Source: Jiangella muralis
GTDB lineage: Bacteria > Actinomycetota > Actinomycetes > Jiangellales > Jiangellaceae
Reading direction: 5' to 3'
DNA: 64,000 bases
Assembly (NCBI RefSeq): GCF_001270745.1
Contig: NZ_KQ434752.1
Span: 41,125 to 105,124, forward strand
Shown here: positions 1-7,801 of the stretch, one piece after another
How the letters are laid out: each line of letters opens with the position of its first letter
Position numbering within the stretch: position 1 is the first letter of the stretch
The notes under the pieces: generated by a model
The model's input: only the letters and a program-made list of their open reading frames with translations
The model's database searches: none
Told to the model about the DNA's origin: nothing
Program-made: the position numbers and the translations under genes

Positions 1-657
1 CTGGTGCACCTGCGGCTGCTGACGGGGCCGAAGTCGCTGTCGGCGAACCTCGCGTCGGTGCTGCTCGGCTTCGCCATGTTCACGGCGTTCACGCTGGTGT
101 CGAACCTCATCCAGACGCCGTCCGGCGTCGCGGGGTACGGCCTCACCGGCTCGGTGCTCGACGTCGGGCTGTACATGCTGCCGAGCACCGTCACCATGCT
201 GGTCTTCGCGGTGCTGGCCGGACGGTTCGAGGCCCGGCTCGGCGCGGCGTTCACGCTGTCCGTCGGCGCGACGTTCGCCGCGCTCAGCTACCTGTGGCTG
301 GCGATCAACCACGACACCCCGCTGGACGTCATGATCTTCAGCGGCATCCAGGGCATCGGCTTCGGCATCGCGTACGCGGCACTGGGCACGCTCGCCGTCG
401 AACACGTCCCGATGAATCAGAGCGGCATCGCCAGCGGCATCAACTCGCTGGTCCGCACGGCCGGCGGCAGCGTGGCCAGCGCGGCGACGGCGGCCATCCT
501 GACCGGCTCGCTCATCGCCGGCACGTCCATCCCGAAGGTCGACGGCTACGTGATCTCGTTCGTCCTCGCCAGCATCGCCGCCACGCTGACCGCCGTCATC
601 GCCGCCGTCCACGGGGTCCGGCACCGCCGCCCGGCGCCGGTGCCGCTCCCCCGCTGA
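1..657 (+). CDS. MFS transporter, DHA2-like, C-terminal part (5' end outside window)
   Basis: The frame is open from the first base and stops at 655-657, giving the last 218 residues of a membrane protein. I see at least five hydrophobic segments, starting with one around residues 18-38 and ending with one around residues 175-200, followed by a short basic tail. The pattern of long Ala/Gly/Leu helices with a GIQGIGFGIAYAALG-type helix fits the C-terminal half of a DHA2 (EmrB/QacA) drug:proton antiporter. Only four bases separate its stop from the stop of the convergent deacylase gene. The substrate cannot be inferred. The start and any regulator lie outside the window. Confidence 0.8.
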   Translation: MVHLRLLTGPKSLSANLASVLLGFAMFTAFTLVSNLIQTPSGVAGYGLTGSVLDVGLYMLPSTVTMLVFAVLAGRFEARLGAAFTLSVGATFAALSYLWLAINHDTPLDVMIFSGIQGIGFGIAYAALGTLAVEHVPMNQSGIASGINSLVRTAGGSVASAATAAILTGSLIAGTSIPKVDGYVISFVLASIAATLTAVIAAVHGVRHRRPAPVPLPR

Positions 658-661
658 CCGA

Positions 662-2326
662 TCAGTCGTCCGCCAGTACCTCCTCCGCCACCGGGACCAG
701 CGGGGCCGACGACGCCCGCCGGTACGCCGGGCCGCGCAGCGCCCGCCCCGGCCGGGCGCCGGTCATCGCGCCGTCGCGCAGCACCGCGGTGCCGGAGACG
801 AACACGTCGGTGACACCCTCGGCCAGCTGCCGCGGCCGCTCGAAGGTGGCCGGCGCCAGGCTGGCCTCCAGCGAGAACACGACGACGTCGGCCACGGCGC
901 CGTCGCGCAGCACGCCACGGTCGGACAGCCCGAGCCGCTGCGCCGGGAACGACGACATCTTGCGCACCGCCTCCGGCAGCGAGAGCAGTCGCTCCTCGCG
1001 GACGAAGTCGGCCAGCACCCGGGTGAAGCAGCCGTACGCCCGCGGGCTCGGCGCCAGCCCGATGAAGACCGCGTCGCTGGCGATCATGCCCAGCGGGTGG
1101 CAGACGAACTTCCACAGCGTCATCGCGTGCGGGCTCGGCCGGGTGAACGTCGCGCCCGGGTTCGCGGCGACGAGGTCGCAGACCGCCCGGCCGAGCGACA
1201 CCCCGAGCGTGCTCACCACCTCGGACAGGTACCAGCCCTCGAACCGGTCGTACTCGGGGCTGGTGAGGTAGCCCAGCCGCAGGTCCGAGAACGGCGCGCT
1301 GGCGACGTACTGCCGGGCGGCGCCGCTGGCCTCGACCTCGGCGGCGATGCGGTCGCGGGTCGCGCCGCCGGCCAGCCGCTCGCGCAGCCGGTCCGGCCCG
1401 CCCTCCTGCGCCCACAGCGGCAGCAGCCGGCTCAGCCGGGTGCCGCCCCACTCGTAGGTGTAGGTGTCGAACGTGACGTCGAGGCCGGCGTCGCGCTCGT
1501 CCTGCAGCAGGTCCAGCATCCGCTGCGCGCCGCCGGTGTAGGTCGCCCGGGCGGACCGGGAGAAGTGCGTGACCTGCAGCGGCGCGCCGGACCGGCGGGC
1601 GATCTCGGCCGCCTCGCGGAACGGGTCGAGGTACGTGTCGCCGAGGCCGTAGCGGACGTGCGTGTGGTACATCCCGCCCAGCTCGGCCGCCTCGGCCGCC
1701 AGCGCGACCAGCTCGTCAGTCGTCGCGTGCGCCCCCGGCGGGTAGTCCAGGCCGGTGGACAGGCCGAACGCACCGTCGTACATCGCGTCGCGCACCTGGC
1801 CGCGCATCCGGTCCAGCGCCGCGCCGTCCGCGACGCCTGGTTCCCAGCCGAGCGCGTTGACCCGCAGCGCGGTGTTGCCGACCAGCGTCGCGACGTTCAC
1901 CGCGACCCGCCGGTCGTACGCGTCCAGCTGGTCCGCGATCGAGCGCCAGCCCAGCGGCTCCGCGGGCAGCCCGGCGATGCCGCCGTTCTGCTCGGCGAAC
2001 CCGTGCAGGTCGGCCGGCCGGTCGAACGGCGCGTAGGACAGCCCGTCGACGCCGATGACCTCGGTGGTGACGCCCTGGCGGATCTTCATCTCCAGGTCCG
2101 GGTCGCCGAGCAGGACGAGGTCGGAGTGGCTGTGCAGGTCGATGAAGCCGGGCGCGACGGTCAGCCCGGTCGCGTCGATCCGCTCCCGCGCCGGCACGTC
2201 CGCCGTCGCGCCGCGCAGCAGCGTCACCCGTCCGTCCCTGATCCCGACGGCGGCCGTGAACGCCGGGTTGCCGGTGCCGTCGACGACGGTGCCGTGCTCG
2301 ATCAGCACGTCGAACGGGGCGCTCAT
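662..2326 (-). CDS. N-acyl-D-amino-acid deacylase family amidohydrolase
   Basis: A 554-residue protein of the urease-type amidohydrolase superfamily, close in layout to D-aminoacylases, which cleave N-acyl-D-amino acids to a D-amino acid and a fatty or acetic acid. An N-terminal beta-sandwich (1-60) leads to APGFIDLHSHSD at 59-69, the metal-binding HxH. Further His motifs (MYHTHVRYG, LQVTHFS) and a long alpha/beta barrel follow. In classical D-aminoacylases a Cys in a GNCG loop bridges the metals; here the aligned loop reads IGVDGLSY (91-98), so Asp probably replaces it. The ATG start overlaps the stop of the enolase-superfamily gene by 4 nt, so the two are cotranscribed and translationally coupled. 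No signal peptide, so cytosolic. A related dihydroorotase-like or hydantoinase-like activity is possible. Confidence 0.82.
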   Translation of the reverse strand: MSAPFDVLIEHGTVVDGTGNPAFTAAVGIRDGRVTLLRGATADVPARERIDATGLTVAPGFIDLHSHSDLVLLGDPDLEMKIRQGVTTEVIGVDGLSYAPFDRPADLHGFAEQNGGIAGLPAEPLGWRSIADQLDAYDRRVAVNVATLVGNTALRVNALGWEPGVADGAALDRMRGQVRDAMYDGAFGLSTGLDYPPGAHATTDELVALAAEAAELGGMYHTHVRYGLGDTYLDPFREAAEIARRSGAPLQVTHFSRSARATYTGGAQRMLDLLQDERDAGLDVTFDTYTYEWGGTRLSRLLPLWAQEGGPDRLRERLAGGATRDRIAAEVEASGAARQYVASAPFSDLRLGYLTSPEYDRFEGWYLSEVVSTLGVSLGRAVCDLVAANPGATFTRPSPHAMTLWKFVCHPLGMIASDAVFIGLAPSPRAYGCFTRVLADFVREERLLSLPEAVRKMSSFPAQRLGLSDRGVLRDGAVADVVVFSLEASLAPATFERPRQLAEGVTDVFVSGTAVLRDGAMTGARPGRALRGPAYRRASSAPLVPVAEEVLADD

Positions 2327-3498
2327 CGGGTGCCGCCGAGGTCCAGCACGAACCGGGGCTCGGACCGCTCCAGCTCGTCGATCCGCAGCCGCGGCCCCAG
2401 CCCGGGCGCGTCGTCGACCCGCCAGACGCCGTCGGTCACCTGCGGCGGATCCTCCACGTAGCGCTCCCAGTACGGCGCCTGCTCCGGCGTGATCATCGAC
2501 TCGCTGAGCAGGAAGTTCGGCAGCGTCGCCGAGAGTTGCCAGGTGGCGGCGCTCTGCAGTGGCCCGAACGGGTTGTGGAACGCGACGGAGATGCCGTGCG
2601 CCTCGGCCAGCGTGGCGATCTTCTTCGCCGGCGTCAGCCCGCCGCAGATGCCGACGTCGGGCTGCGCGACGGCGACCGCGTGCTGCTCGATGAACGGTGC
2701 GCTGGACAGGTGGTTGCCCCAGCGCTCGCCGGCCGCGATCGGCGTGCTGACCCGGCTGGACACCTCGCGCAGCCAGTCCGGCCGCTCGTACGGCACCGGC
2801 TCCTCGATGAACGTCAGGTCGTACGGCGCCAGCGCCTCGGCCAGCCGGATCGAGTTCGCGACGTTCAGCCGGCCGTGGCAGTCGACCATGAGGTGGACGT
2901 CCGGCCCGGCGGCCTCGCGGGCGGCGGCGAAGTACTCGGCGATGTGGCCGAAGATCCACGGCGGCAGCAGCTCGGTCTCCGTCTGCCGCGGCGGGACCAG
3001 CTGGACCCGTTCGTGCCGGACGCTGGTGACCTTCTCGTAGAACCCGGGCAGCGTCGTCTTGATCGCGGTGAACCCGGCCGCGACCCGTGCGCGGACCGCC
3101 TCGGCCAGCGCCTCCGGCGACTCGCCGGCCCGGGCGTGGGTGTAGACGCGCACCTCGTCGCGGAACGCGCCGCCGAGCAGCCGGTGCACCGGCACGCCGA
3201 GCGCCCGCGCGTTCAGGTCCCACAACGCCATGTCGATGGCGCTGATGCCGATGGTGAGCAGCGTGCCGCCGAGGAACGCGTCGCGGTACATGCGCTCGCT
3301 GAGCTGCTCGATCCGGGTCGGGTCCTGGCCGCGCAACTCGTCGCCGAGCTCCTCGAGCAGCGCCACGATCGACCGCGTCCGCCGCCGCATGGCGACCTCG
3401 GCCTCCCCGACCGCGCCGTCGTCCGTCTCCACCTGCACATACACGGCGTTGTAGAAGCCGAAATCCACCGGCCACGAGCGAATTCGATCGATCTTCAT
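2323..3498 (-). CDS. Enolase-superfamily dehydratase, D-galactonate dehydratase-like
   Basis: A 391-residue mandelate racemase/muconate lactonizing family member, full length for D-galactonate or D-gluconate dehydratases, which abstract the alpha proton of an aldonic acid and expel water to give a 2-keto-3-deoxy acid. Visible active-site residues: Asp206 and His208 in MVDCHGR, Glu232 in IEEP, Glu258 in AAGERW as metal ligands, and His308 in VAFHNPFGP as the acid. His rather than Lys after the first metal ligand fits the galactonate/mannonate subgroup. The start has a strong ribosome site (AAGGAGG, 6 nt upstream). It is the first gene of a two-gene operon divergent from the GntR gene, with a palindrome at 3516-3530 in the promoter. 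The exact sugar acid is inference. Confidence 0.85.
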   Translation of the reverse strand: MKIDRIRSWPVDFGFYNAVYVQVETDDGAVGEAEVAMRRRTRSIVALLEELGDELRGQDPTRIEQLSERMYRDAFLGGTLLTIGISAIDMALWDLNARALGVPVHRLLGGAFRDEVRVYTHARAGESPEALAEAVRARVAAGFTAIKTTLPGFYEKVTSVRHERVQLVPPRQTETELLPPWIFGHIAEYFAAAREAAGPDVHLMVDCHGRLNVANSIRLAEALAPYDLTFIEEPVPYERPDWLREVSSRVSTPIAAGERWGNHLSSAPFIEQHAVAVAQPDVGICGGLTPAKKIATLAEAHGISVAFHNPFGPLQSAATWQLSATLPNFLLSESMITPEQAPYWERYVEDPPQVTDGVWRVDDAPGLGPRLRIDELERSEPRFVLDLGGTR

Positions 3499-3515
3499 GG
3501 CACCTCCTTCCTAGA

Positions 3516-3530
3516 ACCTAGGACTTAGGT
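3516..3530. promoter_or_regulatory. Operator O1 of the ACCTA...TAGGT family
   Basis: ACCTAGGACTTAGGT, an inverted repeat with 5-bp arms and inner G/C positions that also match. It lies between the divergent dehydratase and gntR genes. On the minus strand TTGCTA, 17 bp, TAGGTT is a plausible promoter whose -10 overlaps the palindrome, so a bound repressor would block the dehydratase/deacylase operon. Very similar sites occur at 7747-7782, 21370-21384 and 24552-24566. Confidence 0.65.
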
Positions 3531-3606
3531 GTTTACTTAGCAAGTACTGAACTATGCTCGTTGCCCGGCCACACCCCGGCAACGGTCGAGAGGAAGTGAC
3601 GCGACG

Positions 3607-4386
3607 GTGGCGCGATCCGGCGCAGAGGTGGACGACCCCAGAACCACGACGAGCGACGACGACCGCCTCACCCGGCGGCTGTCCGATCACGGACGACGCG
3701 TGCCCCTGGGCGTCCAGGTGGCCGAGCGGATCCGGGCCGACATCTCCAAGGGCGGGCTGAAACCCGGCGAGGAGCTGCCGTCCGAGGCGGAGTACGGCGA
3801 GCGGTTCGAGGTCAGCCAGCGCGTGGTCCGCGACGCGCTGCGCACGCTGAACAACGAAGGCATCATCTCGACGCGGCAGGGCAAGCGCGCCGTCGTCGGC
3901 AGCCTGCGCCCGGACGCGATGGGCAACTACATCCGCTTCCTCGTCGACACCGATCCAGGGGCGATCGACGAGCTGATGGACTTCCGCGCCCTGCTCGAGG
4001 GGCACGCCGCCCGGCTCGCCGCCGAGCGGGCCACCGACGACGACATCGAGCAGATGAAGTCGGCGCTGGCCCGGGTGCTGGAGGCCGGCGACGACCTCGA
4101 GGCACGCGTCCCCGCCGACCTTCGGCTGCACGAGCTGATCTCGCGGTCGTGCGGCAACCGGCTGGTCGACAGCATGCTCGGCGTGCTGGCCGACACCCTG
4201 GCCGAGGAGCGCCGCCGCGGCGCCCAGATCACCCGCTCGAAGGGCATCGGGCACGACGAGACCAACCACCAGCACGTCGCCCTGATCGAGGCCATCGCCA
4301 CCCGCGACGGCGACGCCGCCGAGCGCAGCGCCGTCGAGATCGTCCAGCGTGCGCTCGGCTACTGGTCCGCGGCCGCCCGCCCATGA
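3607..4386 (+). CDS. GntR/FadR-family (FCD) transcriptional regulator
   Basis: A 259-residue regulator. A poorly conserved leader of about 30 residues precedes a winged-helix domain (about 33-100) with the GntR signature: VAERIRADISKGGLKPGEELPSE, then a recognition helix in FEVSQRVVRDALRTLNNEGI. The all-helical FCD domain follows (about 115-250), with the acidic and His residues that bind a metal and a carboxylate ligand (DFRALLEGHAA, RLHELI, ETNHQHVALIEAI). Such proteins usually repress catabolic genes and release DNA when bound to a sugar acid or other organic acid. The GTG start has AGAGGA about 11 nt upstream. It is divergent from the dehydratase operon and overlaps the next gene by 4 nt. 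It is the best candidate to bind the four ACCTA...TAGGT sites in the window, which is inference. Confidence 0.88.
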   Translation: MARSGAEVDDPRTTTSDDDRLTRRLSDHGRRVPLGVQVAERIRADISKGGLKPGEELPSEAEYGERFEVSQRVVRDALRTLNNEGIISTRQGKRAVVGSLRPDAMGNYIRFLVDTDPGAIDELMDFRALLEGHAARLAAERATDDDIEQMKSALARVLEAGDDLEARVPADLRLHELISRSCGNRLVDSMLGVLADTLAEERRRGAQITRSKGIGHDETNHQHVALIEAIATRDGDAAERSAVEIVQRALGYWSAAARP

Positions 4387-6758
4387 CCACCGCGGCGGCC
4401 CGCGGCGCCCGGGTGGTCCGGCACTGGGCGACCGGCGCCGACGTCCGCCAGGTCGCGGAGTTCGCCGGGCCCGGCGGCGCGCCGTGCGTGCTGGTGCTGG
4501 CCGGCGCGACGCTGCAGGCCTGGCGGTGGGACGGCACGCTGCTGTGGTCGGACGGCACGTCGGCGGTGACGCGGGTGCTGCACGTCCGCGACGACAGCGC
4601 GTTGGTGCTGTCCGGCGAGCGGCTGGTCCGCCGGCTGTCGCTGTGCACCGGCGCGTCGTCCTGGGCGGGCACGGTCCCGGACGGGACGAACCTGTCCGGG
4701 CCGGGGTCGTCCAAGCTGGCGCTCGTCGGCGGCCGCCTGCTCTGGTTCACCGCACCGGCCTACGCGACCGCCGTCACCTGCCGCGAGCTGCTGCCCGGCG
4801 GAGATGTCTCGACCGTGTGGGTGCGCGAGTTCGGCGGCCACTACGACGCGGGGTTCGGGCCGGTGCTGGTGGTGGCGGACGTGCTCGGCTCGGGCGAGCC
4901 GCAGCTGCTGCTGTCGACCCGCACCGGCTCCGGCTACGGGACCGGCGACGCGGACGTCAGCAGCGAACGGCTGGTGCTCGGGCGGGAGGACGGGCGGTTG
5001 CTGCAGCTGGTCCTGTCGGTGTCCGACGGCTCGACGCTGACGGAGGTCGCGTTCCGGCCCGACCCCGGCGACTACCCGTGCGCCCGTCCGTACGGACTGC
5101 TGACGACCGCCGCGGCGCCGGCCGGGCGGATCGTCGTGCTGGTGAGCTGCCAGGTCGAGGAGTACTACTCGGTGACGCGGGTGCGCGACGGCGAGCTGGC
5201 GCGGGCGTGGGGACGCTTCGTCGAGAAGGACTGGCCGCACGACGCGCAGGAGCTGCGGCCGCAGGTGTCCTCCGTCGTCGAGCGGCCCGACGGCAACCCG
5301 TGGCTGGTCACCGGCCACCACGACGGCGCCACCTGGACCACGGTGGTCGACGACGCGGTCACCGGCGAGCGGGTCGCGGCGCTGCCCGGGCACTACCTCT
5401 GGGGCGTGACGGGTTCGGTGGCCGTCGTGTCGCCGGCGGTCCCGCGCACCCTGACCGGGGCCGAGCCGACGCTGGCCGTGCGGCTGCCCGATCTCACCGT
5501 CGCAGCGTCGTTCACCGGTCATCCGGTGGTGTGCGGCGACGACGAGCTGCCCGCGGAGCTGTCCTTCCACGCCGAGCGGCGCTCACTGGTGGCGCTGGGC
5601 GACGGCGTGGTGATGCGGCTGCCGTCCGGCGCGGCGGCGTGGTGGTCGCCCGTCTCCGGCGCGTCGGCGCCGCTGGGCGTCGCGGACGTGGCCGGGGCCT
5701 TCCCGGGCGGGTCCGGCGCGGCGGTGCTGGTGTCGTCCGACGGTGCGCTGCACCGGGTTGGCGCCGACCTTGCGGCCGCGGGTTCGGTGCGGCCGGCGGG
5801 ACGGCGGGCGTCCGCGCTCCCCGTCACGTCCGCTGCGGGGCCGGTGGTGCTGCTGGACGGGCCGCGCGACAGCCGGGCCGTCCTCCCCGACGGTGTGGAG
5901 CTGCCGCTGCCCGGGCGGGTCGCGGCGGCCGGGCGGACGCCGTCCGGTGCGGTCGTCGTCGCCTGCCTGGAGGACACGGCGGTGCGCTGCTGGAAGCTGG
6001 GGTCGTCGGGCTGGGAGCCGGCCGGCGCCGTCACGACCCGCGGGCGGCCGAGTCACGCGCTGCTGTTCGACGACGCGTCGCTGCTGCTGGCGGCCTCGCG
6101 GACCGGAGTGCACACCGCCGATCTGGGGGTGTACCGGCTGGACGGGACGGCGCTGTGGCAGGACCCCGCGCAGGGTCCGCACCCCAACCTGCCCGCCGTC
6201 GCGCGGACGCCGTCCGGCCGGTGGCTCGCCGCGTACGACGACCACGGCCAGTTCACGGCGCGCGACGCCCACACCGGCGAGGTGCTGACGAAGGACGACT
6301 GGACCGCCGCCTACACGACGCCGCTGCGACTGGACACGCCGCCCGGCTGGCTCCGCGTCGGCGGCATCCACGGCATCGACCTCCTCGACGATTCCGGCGG
6401 CGTCCGCTGGCGGCACGGCGCGCCCCTGTGGACGTACTTCCCCGGCGAGGCCGCGGTGGCCGGGTCGGTGCTGGGCTGCATGACCCGGTCCGGCCGGCTC
6501 GACGCCTTCGACGTCGCTTCTGGCCGGGTGCTGTGGAACGTTGACCTCGGCCCCGTGGCGGCGCGGCCTCCCCTGGTGGCGCTCGACGATGGGTTCGTCG
6601 CCGGCACCGCTGCCGGCGCCCTCGTGGCCGTCGACGCCTCATCTGGGGACCGGCGCGAGCTGCTGTCGCTTGGCGCCGCCGTCGAGACGTTGGCCGTCGG
6701 TGGAGCGGGGTTGCTGGCGGGGACCGCCGACGGAGTGGTGCACGAGGTCGCCGTGTGA
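4383..6758 (+). CDS. Cytosolic beta-propeller (PQQ/WD40-like) protein
   Basis: A 791-residue protein with repeated short beta-strand units of the type VLVLAGATLQAWRWDG, LLLAASRTGVHTADLG and DAFDVASGRVLWNVDLG, which fit PQQ-like or WD40-like blades, probably two propellers. No signal peptide or membrane helix is visible, so it should stay in the cytoplasm, unlike the exported propellers later in the window. It starts at an ATG that overlaps the gntR stop (ATGA), so regulator and propeller are coupled. I see no catalytic motif. It may sense, scaffold or process the same ligand class as the regulator. A longer open frame upstream of 4383 reads gntR out of frame and is not coding. Confidence 0.75.
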   Translation: MTTAAARGARVVRHWATGADVRQVAEFAGPGGAPCVLVLAGATLQAWRWDGTLLWSDGTSAVTRVLHVRDDSALVLSGERLVRRLSLCTGASSWAGTVPDGTNLSGPGSSKLALVGGRLLWFTAPAYATAVTCRELLPGGDVSTVWVREFGGHYDAGFGPVLVVADVLGSGEPQLLLSTRTGSGYGTGDADVSSERLVLGREDGRLLQLVLSVSDGSTLTEVAFRPDPGDYPCARPYGLLTTAAAPAGRIVVLVSCQVEEYYSVTRVRDGELARAWGRFVEKDWPHDAQELRPQVSSVVERPDGNPWLVTGHHDGATWTTVVDDAVTGERVAALPGHYLWGVTGSVAVVSPAVPRTLTGAEPTLAVRLPDLTVAASFTGHPVVCGDDELPAELSFHAERRSLVALGDGVVMRLPSGAAAWWSPVSGASAPLGVADVAGAFPGGSGAAVLVSSDGALHRVGADLAAAGSVRPAGRRASALPVTSAAGPVVLLDGPRDSRAVLPDGVELPLPGRVAAAGRTPSGAVVVACLEDTAVRCWKLGSSGWEPAGAVTTRGRPSHALLFDDASLLLAASRTGVHTADLGVYRLDGTALWQDPAQGPHPNLPAVARTPSGRWLAAYDDHGQFTARDAHTGEVLTKDDWTAAYTTPLRLDTPPGWLRVGGIHGIDLLDDSGGVRWRHGAPLWTYFPGEAAVAGSVLGCMTRSGRLDAFDVASGRVLWNVDLGPVAARPPLVALDDGFVAGTAAGALVAVDASSGDRRELLSLGAAVETLAVGGAGLLAGTADGVVHEVAV

Positions 6759-6767
6759 TCTCGTTCG

Positions 6768-6894
6768 CCGTCCCCTGCTGCCCATTCTCTTGGCCGCGCA
6801 CGCGCGCCTCAAGCGGACTGACGGCGCTTCGCGCGGCGATGACCGCTTGACCCGCACGCACGCGGCCAAGAACGGGCAGCTATTAAGGGGACGG
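6768..6894 (-). repeat. REP-like palindromic element, copy 1 (inverted relative to copy 2)
   Basis: A 127-bp imperfect palindrome bounded by CCGTCCCC and GGGGACGG. Internal arms include TTGGCCGCG at one side and CGCGGCCAAG at the other, with a CTCAAGCGG / CCGCTTGA pair further in. The minus strand reads closely like copy 2 at 7354-7477: both contain GGTCAAGCGGT, CGCGCGAAGCGCC and CCGCTTGAGGCGCG in the same order. It begins 10 bp after the propeller stop and could also act as its terminator. No transposase is present, so it would be mobilised in trans, if at all. Confidence 0.7.
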
Positions 6895-7353
6895 GGAAAG
6901 ACTGGGCACGCCTCACTTCACGCGCGGCGGGCTCACCTCACCCGCGTCAGCACCGCATGACCGTCGATGACGGCTCTCATCCGGTGCTGCGGCGGGCGAA
7001 GTGCCCACGAGACGAGTGACGTCGACGACCTGGGTCGTCTTCGATGGCCAGAATCGTCCAAACGGCGCCCGGAACACGACTCCCGCCATCGAAGACGGCT
7101 CCGGGAATCGAGGACACCAACGGTGCACCGGCAGGAACGACGATTGGGTCCGAGTACGTGAGTCCTCGTGCCGCCATACAGAGCTGGCCGGAGAGAATGC
7201 CGCCGGCCGCTCACTGGCCGCTCGTGGTTGGCAGTTTGGTGGGCCCAGGGCGCCAGTAATCCGCCAACCATCGGCGGCCGCGCACGGTCGGCGAGGACGG
7301 CAGCCAGGCAAACGGCCAACGGTGCACCCGGGCGGGCTCTGCCCGCACTTTCC
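6895..7353. other. Structured intergenic stretch without a convincing gene
   Basis: No frame here has a plausible protein or ribosome site; several overlapping short frames read as low-quality shadows. The DNA is rich in inverted repeats. The clearest is a perfect 13-bp pair at 7036-7048 and 7085-7097 (CGTCTTCGATGGC and its complement) with a 36-nt loop. A second pair, CAGCACCG at 6948-6955 and CGGTGCTG at 6982-6989, lies upstream. A structured RNA or the debris of a mobile element lying between the two REP-like copies are both possible. Confidence 0.45.
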
Positions 7354-7477
7354 CCGTCCCCCTGATAACTGCCCGCACTTGGCCGCGGGTCAAGCGGTGC
7401 TTCGCACGCGCGAAGCGCCCTCTGGCTCCGCTTGAGGCGCGGTGCCGCGGCTAAGAACATGGGCAGCAGGGGGACGG
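7354..7477 (+). repeat. REP-like palindromic element, copy 2
   Basis: A 124-bp element starting CCGTCCCCCTGATAACTGCC and ending GCAGCAGGGGGACGG, with the same internal order of GGTCAAGCGGT, ACGCGCGAAGCGCC and CCGCTTGAGGCGCG as copy 1 on the opposite strand. The two copies are 459 bp apart and inverted. Shared outer ends and conserved internal stems argue that these are two insertions of one mobile palindrome family, not chance hairpins. Confidence 0.7.
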
Positions 7478-7481
7478 CCCA

Positions 7482-7628
7482 CTACCGCAAAGCGGCGAAC
7501 AGCAGCGCACCGATCAACGTCAGGACCACGGCCAACGTCACACGCCACCACACCCGGCCGCCCCGACAGGCCCCTGTGGTCACCCGCAGCCGGCGCCGCG
7601 CCCACAGCACGCGCCGCGCCCGCAGCAC
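7482..7628 (-). pseudogene. Possible small membrane peptide or gene remnant
   Basis: A minus-strand frame of 48 codons from a GTG at 7626-7628 to a TAG at 7482-7484. Its last 20 residues, VWWRVTLAVVLTLIGALLFA, form a convincing single membrane helix, but the part before it is almost entirely Arg/Val/Leu/Gly with no acidic residue and there is no ribosome site. The frame stays open about 80 nt further upstream without a good start. I think it is either a decayed C-terminus or chance coding in GC-rich DNA. Confidence 0.2.
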
Positions 7629-7746
7629 CCTGCAGCGCCCGCCGTCACCCCGTCCGCGTCCGCCTGCCCCATCGTCGCCAAGGCCGAGTCGACAGCCGTA
7701 CCCGTCTCCCCCGGTGAAACGGGGATAGACGGGGCAATTCGCGACA

Positions 7747-7782
7747 TGATAGGACCTAGGTCATGTAACTAAGGTCCTAGGT
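7747..7782. promoter_or_regulatory. Double operator O2 (two ACCTAGGT-type sites) before the FG-GAP gene
   Basis: Two copies of the same motif lie 21 bp apart, centre to centre. The first (7747-7761) ends in a perfect palindrome GACCTAGGTC at 7753-7762; the second (7768-7782) is ACTAAGGTCCTAGGT. Two helical turns of spacing would put two dimers on the same face of the DNA. The start codon of the exported protein is 19 bp downstream, so binding here should block transcription. Confidence 0.6.
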
Positions 7783-7801
7783 CTGTGGTAAGGAGCCCGC
7801 C

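Noticed and set aside
4149-4382. N-terminal extension of the cytosolic propeller
   Set aside because: It reads the gntR gene out of frame; the ATGA junction at 4383 is the natural start.
7442-7717. A 91-codon plus-strand frame before the double operator
   Set aside because: Almost all Arg, Pro, Ala, Thr and Ser, with no ribosome site; the low-complexity GC-rich DNA keeps several frames open.
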